From contig JBOFYV010000013.1 of assembly GCA_051654865.1 (NCBI GenBank), positions 1 to 64,000 of the forward strand: a DNA stretch of 64,000 nucleotides, given 5' to 3'. This document shows, piece by piece, positions 34,781-42,405 of the stretch (positions within the stretch are counted from its first letter, which is position 1; every line of letters starts with the position of its first letter). A program made the translations under genes and the position numbers. The DNA comes from JBOFOR01 sp051654865 (GTDB lineage: Bacteria > Bacillota > Clostridia > Peptostreptococcales > Peptostreptococcaceae). The notes beneath the pieces are model-generated. The model had not been told where the DNA came from. It ran no database searches and saw nothing but the letters and a program-made list of their open reading frames with translations.

Positions 34781-36799
34781 ATGAATATTAAAAATAGAAT
34801 TAATGAGCTAATAGAACAAATAAATTATCATGCTAATAGATACTATAATCAAGATAACCCTGAGATATCTGATTATGAGTATGATCAATTAATAAATGAA
34901 TTAATAAAATTAGAAGAAGAAAATCCTGATTACAAAAGAGTTGATTCTCCAACTAATAGAGTTGGTGGACAACCGCTAGAAAAATTTGAACAAATAGTAC
35001 ATAAAATACCCATGCTAAGTTTATCAAATGCTTACTCTTCTCAAGATCTAAAAGATTTTGATAAAAGAGTAGGGGATATGGTAGATGGAGATGTAGAATA
35101 TGTTGTAGAATTTAAGATAGATGGATTATCGGTAGGCGTTACATATAATAATGGTGTATTTGAAAAAGGTGCTACGAGAGGTAATGGTGTAGTAGGAGAG
35201 GATATCTCTAAAAACCTGATGACAGTAAAAAGTGTACCTCTAAACGTAAAAGAAAAAAATGAAATCGTAGTTAGAGGAGAAGTATATATATCAAAAGAAA
35301 ACTTCAAAAAAGTAAATGAACAACAAGAAGAGCAAGGGTTACAATTATTTGCTAACCCAAGAAATTTAGCGGCAGGATCTCTTAGACAATTAGATCCAAA
35401 ATTAACAGCTAAAAGGCCATTAGATATATTTGTATTTAACTTAGAGCATATAGATAATGTAGAGTTTAAAAATCACAGTGAATCATTACAATATCTAAAA
35501 GACCAAGGATTTACAGTAAGTCCAAATTATAAAGTGTGTTCTAATATACAAGAAGTAATAGACTACATTGAGTACTGGACAGAGAATAGAGATAGTTTAG
35601 ACTTTGAAATCGATGGAATGGTTATAAAAGTAAATAATTTAGAACAAAGAGAGTCTATGGGATATACTGCAAAAAGTCCTAGATGGGCAATTGCATATAA
35701 ATTCCCAGCTGAAAAAAAGAAAACAAAAATAATAGACATAATAGTAGAGGTAGGGCGAACAGGTACAATAACACCTACAGCAGTACTTGAGCCAGTAAGA
35801 CTTGCAGGAACTAGTGTAAGTAGAGCAACACTTCATAATGAAGATTACATAAGAGAAAAAGATATAAAAATAAATGATACTGTTTTAGTTCAAAAAGCAG
35901 GGGATATAATACCACAAGTTCTAGAAGTAATAAAAGAAGAACGTACGGGAGATGAAGTAGATTTTAATATGCCTCACAAATGTCCTGTATGTGATGAGCC
36001 TACAGTGAGATTAGAAGGGGAAGCAGCAGTTAAATGCATAAATATATCATGCCCAGCTCAAATAAGAAGAGGAATAATACATTTTGTATCTAGAGATGCA
36101 ATGAATATAGATGGTTTAGGTGAATCTATAATAACATTACTTCTAAATGAAAAATTAATAGAAGACGTATCTGATTTATATATTATTAAAAAAGAAGATG
36201 TGTCAAGTTTAGAAAGAATGGGTGAAAAATCAGCTACAAATCTAATAAATTCTATAAATAAATCAAAAGAAAATGATTTATGGAGATTAATAAATGGATT
36301 AGGAATAAAGTTTGTAGGAGTAAAAGGAGCAAAAATTTTAGCCAACCATTTCAGAGATATTGATAAAATTATAGAAGCTTCAATAGAAGAGTTGATAAAT
36401 CTAGAAGAATTTGGAGATACAATGGCTAAAAGTGTTATTGAATTCTTTAAAGAAGAAAAAAATATTAAAGTTATAGATAAACTAAAAGACTATGGTGTAA
36501 ATACAAAAACTATAGAAAATAATGAAAATAATTTCGTGAAAATATTTGAAGGTATGAAAATAGTATTAACAGGAACACTTCCGACTTTAAAAAGAAATGA
36601 TGCAAAAGAAATGATAGAATCGAGAGGTGGAAAAGCAACGTCAAGTGTTAGTAAGTCCACGACGTTTGTTTTAGCTGGAGAAGAAGCTGGGTCAAAGCTT
36701 ACAAAGGCAAATGAATTAGGTATAAAAGTTGTAGATGAAGCTGAATTTATAGAACTTTCAAATTTAACATCTAAAGAAGAAGTAGAGAGTAGATTGTAA
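34781..36799 (+). CDS. ligA: NAD-dependent DNA ligase LigA
   Basis: Seals nicks in replication and repair using NAD+. The start at the ATG 34781 follows AAGAGGTGAT. Domains in order: Ia (NAD binding, HANRYYNQDNPEISDYEYD), adenylation domain with the nucleophile Lys in EFKIDGLSVG near residue 113, OB fold (VGRTGTITPTAVLEPV), a four-Cys zinc finger (CPVCDEPTVR to CINISC), helix-hairpin-helix repeats, and a C-terminal BRCT domain (GMKIVLTGTLPTLKR). At 672 residues this is full length. Confidence 0.97.
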   Translation: MNIKNRINELIEQINYHANRYYNQDNPEISDYEYDQLINELIKLEEENPDYKRVDSPTNRVGGQPLEKFEQIVHKIPMLSLSNAYSSQDLKDFDKRVGDMVDGDVEYVVEFKIDGLSVGVTYNNGVFEKGATRGNGVVGEDISKNLMTVKSVPLNVKEKNEIVVRGEVYISKENFKKVNEQQEEQGLQLFANPRNLAAGSLRQLDPKLTAKRPLDIFVFNLEHIDNVEFKNHSESLQYLKDQGFTVSPNYKVCSNIQEVIDYIEYWTENRDSLDFEIDGMVIKVNNLEQRESMGYTAKSPRWAIAYKFPAEKKKTKIIDIIVEVGRTGTITPTAVLEPVRLAGTSVSRATLHNEDYIREKDIKINDTVLVQKAGDIIPQVLEVIKEERTGDEVDFNMPHKCPVCDEPTVRLEGEAAVKCINISCPAQIRRGIIHFVSRDAMNIDGLGESIITLLLNEKLIEDVSDLYIIKKEDVSSLERMGEKSATNLINSINKSKENDLWRLINGLGIKFVGVKGAKILANHFRDIDKIIEASIEELINLEEFGDTMAKSVIEFFKEEKNIKVIDKLKDYGVNTKTIENNENNFVKIFEGMKIVLTGTLPTLKRNDAKEMIESRGGKATSSVSKSTTFVLAGEEAGSKLTKANELGIKVVDEAEFIELSNLTSKEEVESRL

Positions 36800-36980
36800 T
36801 AATATAATATAAGTATGTTTAATTATGGAATAAAATAAGATATTTTAAATTTATATAGGGATGTTTAAATATGGAAGGTATATTAAGTGTATGTTAAAAT
36901 TAATATTATAGTTAAAAATTAATATTATATTTAATGACGATATAAATAAAATGTAAATAGTTTTAAGAGAGGAAATTAAT
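36800..36980. other. AT-rich gap with short imperfect direct repeats
   Basis: Two near-identical copies of GTTAAAATTAATATTATA lie back to back at 36893-36910 and 36911-36929 (the second with one extra A), and a pair of TATGTTTAATTATGGA / GATGTTTAAATATGGA sequences occurs near 36814 and 36861. No gene is seen. The repeats end about 50 bases before the next start and may hold a promoter. Confidence 0.5.
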
Positions 36981-38330
36981 ATGGCTAGAATTGATAACAG
37001 AAGCAACGATCAAATAAGAGATATAAAAATTACAAGAAACTACACAAGATATGCAGAGGGATCTGTACTTATAGAAATGGGAGAAACAAAAGTTATATGT
37101 ACAGCATCAATCGAAGACAAGGTGCCTCCTTTCTTAAGAAATACAGGTACAGGATGGATAAATGCTGAATACTCAATGCTACCAAGATCGACTCATCAAA
37201 GAAAAATAAGAGAATCTTCTAGAGGCAAGATAGATGGTAGAACTCAAGAGATACAAAGATTAATAGGTAGAGCGATTAGATCGGTAATAGATTTAAAAAA
37301 AATAGGAGAAAGAACAATTTGGGTTGATTGTGATGTAATACAAGCAGACGGTGGAACAAGAACAGCGTCTATAACTGGGGCTTTTGTTGCTGTAGTAGAT
37401 GCGCTAAATAAATTACATAAATCTAAAGGAATAAAAGAAATGCCGATTAGAAACTTTGTTTCTGCAATAAGTGTAGGTATAGTTAATGATGAACATATGA
37501 TTGATTTATGTTATGAAGAAGACTCTAATGCTCACGTAGATATGAATGTAATCATGACTGACAAAGGAGAATTTGTTGAGGTACAAGGAACAGGAGAAGA
37601 AAGACCATTCTCAAGAGAAGATTTAAATAAATTATTAGAACTTGGAGAAAAAGGGAATAAAGAATTAATAAAAGCCCAAAGAAATGCATTAGGTGAAATT
37701 GCTGATGAAATACTAGGTATGGAATATGGAGATGAAGTAGTAATAGCAACAAATAATGCTCATAAATTAGAAGAAATAGGAGCAATCCTAGATGATTTTG
37801 ATTATAGTATATACTCTCTAAAAGATGTTGACTTAGGTGGAATAGAAATAGTAGAAGATGGTAAAACATTTGAGCATAATGCATTGATAAAAGCTAGAAC
37901 TATAGCTAAATTAACTAAGATGATAGCTATATCAGATGATTCAGGGTTAGAAGTGGATGCTATAGGTAAAAAGCCAGGAGTGTATTCAGCGAGATATGCA
38001 GGTGAAAATGCTACTGATGAGGAAAATAGACAAAAGCTAGTAAAAGCATTACAAAATGTACCAATGAGCCAAAGAACAGCAAGATTTGTTTCTGCAATTG
38101 CAGTTGTTTTCCCAGATGGAAAGGAATTTGTAGTTAGAGGAACTTGTGAAGGTAAAATAGGATTTGAAGAAAAAGGAAGTAATGGATTTGGATATGACCA
38201 ACTATTTATAGTAGATGGATACAACAAAACATTTGGTGAAATACCAGCAAGTATAAAAAATGCTATAAGTCATAGAGCTAACGCTCTTAAACTAATGAAG
38301 ACTGAGTTTAAAAAGAGGGTAGCAAGATAA
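36981..38330 (+). CDS. Fused RNase PH / inosine-triphosphate pyrophosphatase (Rph-RdgB)
   Basis: Two enzymes in one 449-residue chain. Residues 1-245 are RNase PH, which trims tRNA 3' ends phosphorolytically (MARIDNRSNDQIR, TGWINAEYSMLPRST, QADGGTRTASITGA, EVQGTGEERPFSR). Residues about 249-449 are a HAM1/RdgB-type pyrophosphatase that removes ITP, dITP and XTP (IATNNAHKLEEI in place of the usual ATxNxxK start, SDDSGLEVDA, GVYSARYAG, GFGYDQLF). There is no stop or frameshift at the join. Separate adjacent rph and rdgB genes are common in Firmicutes; fusions occur in several lineages. The next gene overlaps the stop by one base. Confidence 0.94.
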   Translation: MARIDNRSNDQIRDIKITRNYTRYAEGSVLIEMGETKVICTASIEDKVPPFLRNTGTGWINAEYSMLPRSTHQRKIRESSRGKIDGRTQEIQRLIGRAIRSVIDLKKIGERTIWVDCDVIQADGGTRTASITGAFVAVVDALNKLHKSKGIKEMPIRNFVSAISVGIVNDEHMIDLCYEEDSNAHVDMNVIMTDKGEFVEVQGTGEERPFSREDLNKLLELGEKGNKELIKAQRNALGEIADEILGMEYGDEVVIATNNAHKLEEIGAILDDFDYSIYSLKDVDLGGIEIVEDGKTFEHNALIKARTIAKLTKMIAISDDSGLEVDAIGKKPGVYSARYAGENATDEENRQKLVKALQNVPMSQRTARFVSAIAVVFPDGKEFVVRGTCEGKIGFEEKGSNGFGYDQLFIVDGYNKTFGEIPASIKNAISHRANALKLMKTEFKKRVAR

Positions 38331-38800
38331 TGAAATTAGGGGTAGTTAGTGATACACATATGATGAAAAAGAATATGGATAAAATAGTTCCATATTTAAA
38401 AGATTGTGATATGATAATTCATGCAGGGGATAATTTCGCTGATTCAAAATACTTACATAGTATGACCAATGTAGGTGTAATGGCAGTAAAAGGAAATTGT
38501 GACTTTGACAATGTAGAAGAAGAGTTGGTGTTTGAAGTAGAAAACAAAAACATATTCTTATGCCACGGGGATAGATACTGTGTGAAGTATGGACTAGAGG
38601 AAATAGAAAAAAAAGCAAAAAGTGTTGGAGCAGATATAGTAATATTTGGTCATACTCATACACCATTATGCAAAGAAAAAGATAATATACTTTATATTAA
38701 CCCAGGAAGTGTATCTCTTCCAAGAGAAGTAAACTACAAAAGTTTTGTAATACTTAATATTGAAGGTAATAATATTAATATTAAAGAAATTAAATTATAG
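38330..38800 (+). CDS. YfcE/MJ0936-type metallophosphodiesterase
   Basis: A 156-residue calcineurin-like phosphoesterase. Metal ligands appear in order: DTHMM near residue 8, IHAGDN near 34, VKGNCD near 58 (Asn/His site), CHGDR near 80, and GHTHTP near 107, with NPGSVSLPR closing the fold. The YfcE group hydrolyses phosphodiesters in vitro; the cellular substrate is unknown. It is co-translated with the rph-rdgB fusion (TAATG overlap), an order widespread in Firmicutes (rph-rdgB-yfcE). Confidence 0.92.
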   Translation: MKLGVVSDTHMMKKNMDKIVPYLKDCDMIIHAGDNFADSKYLHSMTNVGVMAVKGNCDFDNVEEELVFEVENKNIFLCHGDRYCVKYGLEEIEKKAKSVGADIVIFGHTHTPLCKEKDNILYINPGSVSLPREVNYKSFVILNIEGNNINIKEIKL

Positions 38801-38835
38801 TAACGTAAGGAATAACTGATAAAACAATGGAACAC

Positions 38836-38865
38836 TTGTAAATAAAAAAACTTATGTGATATAAT
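38836..38865 (+). promoter_or_regulatory. Putative tig promoter
   Basis: TTGTAA (38836-38841), 18 bases, then TATAAT (38860-38865) with TG just upstream. The tig start follows about 78 bases later. Confidence 0.6.
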
Positions 38866-38943
38866 TAAAGAGTTAAACTATAAACACTATGGATTAAAAT
38901 TCCATACATAAATATTTACATAACATATAGGAGGATTAAGTCA

Positions 38944-40230
38944 ATGAAAGCAGAATTATTAAAAAGAGAAGGCAATAATGTGACTTTAAAAATAACTGTA
39001 GAAAATGATAAATTTGAAGCAGCAGTAACTAAAGCTTACAACAAGAACAAAGGGAAATACAACATACCTGGATTCAGAAAAGGTAAAGCACCTAAAATGG
39101 TTATAGAAAGCCAATATGGAAAAGGTGTATTCTACAATGATGCTATAGAAGTATTATTCCCAGAGGTTTATCCAACTGCTATAGAAGAATTAAATATAGA
39201 TCCAATAGATAGACCAGACTTAGACGTTGAAGAAATAAGCAAAGACAATGGATTAGTAATGGTAGTAAATGTAGAAGTTAAGCCTGAGTTTGAATTAGGA
39301 AACTACAAAGGTATAGAAATATCTAAAGTAGATAATAATGTAAATGAAGAAGAAGTACAATTCAGTTTAGAAGAAATGTTAAACAAGAACGCTAGAATAA
39401 TAAGCGTTGAAGATAAAGCAATAGAAAGCGGAGATACAGCTGTAATAGACTTCGAAGGATTTGACAATGGAGTTGCTTTCGAAGGTGGAAAAGGTGAAAA
39501 TCATAACTTAGAAATAGGATCAAACTCTTTCATACCTGGATTTGAAGATCAATTAATAGGTAAGAAAGCTGGAGAAGAAGTAGAAGTTAATGTTACTTTC
39601 CCAGAAGAATACCATGCAGAGCATTTAGCTGGAAAGCCAGTTGTATTCAACGTTAAAGTAAATGATGTAAAGGTTAAAGAAATACCTACATTAGATGATG
39701 AGTTTGCTAAAGATGCTAGTGAATTTGATACTTTAGCTGAATTAAGAGCTGATGTAAGAGCTAAATTAGAAGAGCAAGCTAACAATAAAGCAGATGCTGA
39801 AATGAGAAATTCTTTAGTAGAAAAAGTATCTCAAGCAACAGAAGTAGAAGTACCTAATGCTATGGTAGAGTCTCAAATAGACAATATGTTAATGGAGCTT
39901 AACTACCAATTACAAATGCAAGGATTAGGATTACAACAATTATTAGAAATGACTGGTAGAAGCATAGAAGAGTTAAGAGGAGAAAGAAGAGCAGATGCTG
40001 AGAGATTAGTAAAATCTTCTTTAGTACTAGAAGCTATAGCTAAAGCTGAAAATATAGAAGTAAGCGAAGAAGAATTCAATGCTGAATTAGAAAAGATGGC
40101 ATCTATGTACAACATGGAAGCTGATAAGTTAAGAGGTTCTTTAAGAGACACTGATGTTGAAGATATAAAAGGACAAATAAAAATAAGAAAAACAATAGAT
40201 TTATTAGTTGAAAATGCAACAATAGCTTAA
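38944..40230 (+). CDS. tig: Trigger factor
   Basis: Ribosome-bound chaperone and peptidyl-prolyl isomerase that meets nascent chains. The 428-residue protein has an N-terminal ribosome-binding domain with the signature GFRKGKAP (residues 44-51), an FKBP-type isomerase domain (about 160-245, GDTAVIDFEGF and FIPGFEDQLIG), and a helical C-terminal chaperone domain. AGGAGG is the ribosome binding site. It heads the tig-clpP-clpX-lon-ysxC block, conserved across Firmicutes. Confidence 0.97.
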   Translation: MKAELLKREGNNVTLKITVENDKFEAAVTKAYNKNKGKYNIPGFRKGKAPKMVIESQYGKGVFYNDAIEVLFPEVYPTAIEELNIDPIDRPDLDVEEISKDNGLVMVVNVEVKPEFELGNYKGIEISKVDNNVNEEEVQFSLEEMLNKNARIISVEDKAIESGDTAVIDFEGFDNGVAFEGGKGENHNLEIGSNSFIPGFEDQLIGKKAGEEVEVNVTFPEEYHAEHLAGKPVVFNVKVNDVKVKEIPTLDDEFAKDASEFDTLAELRADVRAKLEEQANNKADAEMRNSLVEKVSQATEVEVPNAMVESQIDNMLMELNYQLQMQGLGLQQLLEMTGRSIEELRGERRADAERLVKSSLVLEAIAKAENIEVSEEEFNAELEKMASMYNMEADKLRGSLRDTDVEDIKGQIKIRKTIDLLVENATIA

Positions 40231-40234
40231 TTTT

Positions 40235-40263
40235 TTACAGTAGCCTTTAAGGCTACTGTAAAT
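40235..40263 (+). other. Hairpin between tig and clpP without U-tract
   Basis: TTTACAGTAGCC and GGCTACTGTAAA form a 12-bp stem around a short loop, 5 bases after the tig stop. It is preceded, not followed, by T residues, so termination should be weak; it may let part of the transcript continue into clpP or mark a processed 3' end. Confidence 0.6.
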
Positions 40264-40313
40264 TATATATAGAAAAATGTAGAAATATGAGATATAGAGG
40301 GGGTATGGTATAT

Positions 40314-40898
40314 ATGGCATTAGTACCTGTAGTAGTGGAACAAACTGGAAGAGGAGAAAGATCTTACGACATATATTCTAGATTATTAAAAGACAGAATA
40401 ATATTCCTAGGAGATGAAGTAAATGATGCCACATCAGGGCTTGTAGTAGCTCAGTTGTTGTTCTTAGAAGCAGATGACCCAGATAAGGATATATATTTAT
40501 ATATAAATTCTCCAGGCGGAAGTATAACAGCAGGAATGGCGATATATGATACTATGCAATATATTAAGCCTGATGTAAATACTATATGTATAGGAATGGC
40601 TGCATCAATGGGAGCATTCTTATTAGCAGCAGGAGCAAAAGGAAAGAGATTTGCTTTACCAAATAGTGAAATAATGATACATCAACCATTAGGTGGAACT
40701 AGGGGTCAAGCAACAGACATAGAGATACATGCAAAAAGGATTTTAAAGATGAAAGATACTTTAAATAAAATATTATCAGAAAGAACAGGTCAGCCATTAG
40801 AAAGAATTCAAATGGATACTGAGCGTGATAACTTCATGGAGGCAATACAAGCTAAAGAGTATGGCTTAATAGATGAAGTAATTACACATAGACCGTAG
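40314..40898 (+). CDS. clpP: ATP-dependent Clp protease proteolytic subunit ClpP
   Basis: Serine protease barrel that degrades substrates unfolded by ClpX. I start at the ATG at 40314 (MALVPVVVEQTGRGERSYD), giving the standard 194 residues, with GAGGGGG upstream; ATGs at 40287 and 40305 are too early or too close to that site. The catalytic Ser is residue 98 (GMAASMGAF), His follows in MIHQPLGG and Asp in TERDNFM. The hydrophobic groove residues and the N-terminal processing region look normal. The clpX gene begins 18 bases downstream. Confidence 0.96.
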   Translation: MALVPVVVEQTGRGERSYDIYSRLLKDRIIFLGDEVNDATSGLVVAQLLFLEADDPDKDIYLYINSPGGSITAGMAIYDTMQYIKPDVNTICIGMAASMGAFLLAAGAKGKRFALPNSEIMIHQPLGGTRGQATDIEIHAKRILKMKDTLNKILSERTGQPLERIQMDTERDNFMEAIQAKEYGLIDEVITHRP

Positions 40899-40916
40899 AT
40901 AGAAAGAGGTGTTAAT

Positions 40917-42164
40917 ATGTCAAAATACGAAGAGAAAAGACAGTTAAAATGTTCATTCTGCGGTAAAAACCAAGACCAAGTTAGAAGATTAATAGCAGGT
41001 CCAAATGTTTATATCTGTGATGAGTGTGTAGAACTTTGTGATGAAATTATTCAAGAAGAAATAGAAGAGAATGTTGAAGAAACTACAACATCTCTACCAA
41101 AACCAAAAGAAATGATGGATCTACTAAATGACTATGTTATAGGTCAACAAAAAGCTAAAAAAGCTTTATCAGTAGCAGTATACAACCATTATAAGAGAAT
41201 CTATAGTAAAAAAGTAAATACTAAAGAGATAGAAATTCAAAAGAGTAACGTGCTTTTATTAGGTCCTACAGGTTCTGGTAAAACATTGCTTGCTCAAACT
41301 TTAGCTAGAACATTAAATGTACCTTTTGCAATGGCAGACGCTACATCATTAACAGAAGCTGGATACGTTGGAGAAGATGTTGAAAATATACTTTTAAAGC
41401 TTATTCAAGCAGCTGATTTTGATATAGAAAAAGCTGAAAGAGGTATAATTTATATAGATGAAATAGATAAAATAGCTAGAAAATCTGAAAATCCATCAAT
41501 AACAAGAGATGTTAGTGGAGAAGGTGTACAGCAAGCGCTTCTAAAAATATTAGAAGGTACGACTGCAAATGTTCCACCACAAGGTGGAAGAAAGCACCCT
41601 CACCAAGAGTTCTTAAAAATAGATACTACTAATATACTATTTATACTTGGTGGAGCTTTCGATGGAATAGAAAAGATAATCCAAAAACGTGGTGGAGAAA
41701 AAACACTAGGGTTTGGAGCTAAAATTGAAAGTAAAAAAGAAATGGATTTAGGTAAAATATATGCTCAAATTCTTCCAGAAGATTTATTAAAGTTTGGTAT
41801 AATACCAGAATTTATAGGAAGAATACCTGTAATAGCAACATTAGAATTACTAGATGAAAATGCATTAATGAGCATACTAAAAGAGCCTAAAAACGCTTTA
41901 GTAAAACAATATAAGAAGTTACTAGAACTAGATGATGTTGAACTAGAATTTGAAGAAGAAGCACTTCGTGCTATAGCTAAAAAAGCTATAGAAAGAAACA
42001 CAGGGGCTAGAGGACTTAGAAGCATAGTTGAAAATGTAATGATGGAAAGTATGTATGAAGTTCCTTCAAGAGAAGACGTTAAAAAAGTTGTAGTAACAAA
42101 AGAATCTGTAAGTGAAGGATCTCAACCAGAGCTAGTACTTAAAGATCAAGAAGAAAGTGCATAA
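40917..42164 (+). CDS. clpX: ATP-dependent Clp protease ATPase subunit ClpX
   Basis: AAA+ unfoldase that feeds ClpP. The 415-residue protein has an N-terminal C4 zinc-binding domain (CSFCGKN and CDECVELC), Walker A GPTGSGKTLLAQ, Walker B IIYIDEIDKI, the pore loop EAGYVGEDVE, sensor and arginine-finger region (FIPEFIGRIPV), and the ClpP-docking loop region near LGFGAKIES. It shares a transcript with clpP and ends at an intrinsic terminator. Confidence 0.97.
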   Translation: MSKYEEKRQLKCSFCGKNQDQVRRLIAGPNVYICDECVELCDEIIQEEIEENVEETTTSLPKPKEMMDLLNDYVIGQQKAKKALSVAVYNHYKRIYSKKVNTKEIEIQKSNVLLLGPTGSGKTLLAQTLARTLNVPFAMADATSLTEAGYVGEDVENILLKLIQAADFDIEKAERGIIYIDEIDKIARKSENPSITRDVSGEGVQQALLKILEGTTANVPPQGGRKHPHQEFLKIDTTNILFILGGAFDGIEKIIQKRGGEKTLGFGAKIESKKEMDLGKIYAQILPEDLLKFGIIPEFIGRIPVIATLELLDENALMSILKEPKNALVKQYKKLLELDDVELEFEEEALRAIAKKAIERNTGARGLRSIVENVMMESMYEVPSREDVKKVVVTKESVSEGSQPELVLKDQEESA

Positions 42165-42184
42165 TTATAATTTAAATAAATTAT

Positions 42185-42214
42185 TAAAAAAGAAGTCACA
42201 GAGACTTCTTTTTT
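42185..42214 (+). terminator. Intrinsic terminator of clpX
   Basis: The stem AAAAAAGAAGTC/GACTTCTTTTTT has a short loop and its own T run. Confidence 0.85.
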
Positions 42215-42253
42215 ACGTACGAAGAAATTAAGAGTGTTTAACATACAATTTAT

Positions 42254-42319
42254 TAGTGTAAAAATAAAAGGTATAGTATAAACTATAGATATGTATTAAA
42301 ACTATACTAAATTACACTA
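42254..42319. promoter_or_regulatory. Nested inverted repeat upstream of the lon promoter
   Basis: TAGTGTAA (42254-42261) pairs with TTACACTA (42312-42319), and inside it GTATAGT (42271-42277) pairs with ACTATAC (42301-42307). The pair ends 16 bases before the lon -35. Being upstream of the promoter it is more likely a protein-binding or cruciform DNA element than an mRNA structure. No CtsR or CIRCE motif is visible. Confidence 0.45.
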
Positions 42320-42335
42320 GAAGTTATCATAAATA

Positions 42336-42364
42336 TTGAAAATTACTTTTTGTAAAGATATAAT
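42336..42364 (+). promoter_or_regulatory. lon promoter
   Basis: TTGAAA (42336-42341), 17 bases, then TATAAT (42359-42364): a near-consensus vegetative promoter, 41 bases before the lon start codon. Confidence 0.7.
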
Positions 42365-42405
42365 ATATAAAGCGATAAAATCTAGCACTTTAAGGAGTGA
42401 TATTA

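Noticed and set aside
36981..38330. Sequencing error joining rph and rdgB
   Set aside because: The join lies in continuous, well-conserved sequence of both domains with no homopolymer at the junction and no lost start site; a true fusion is simpler.
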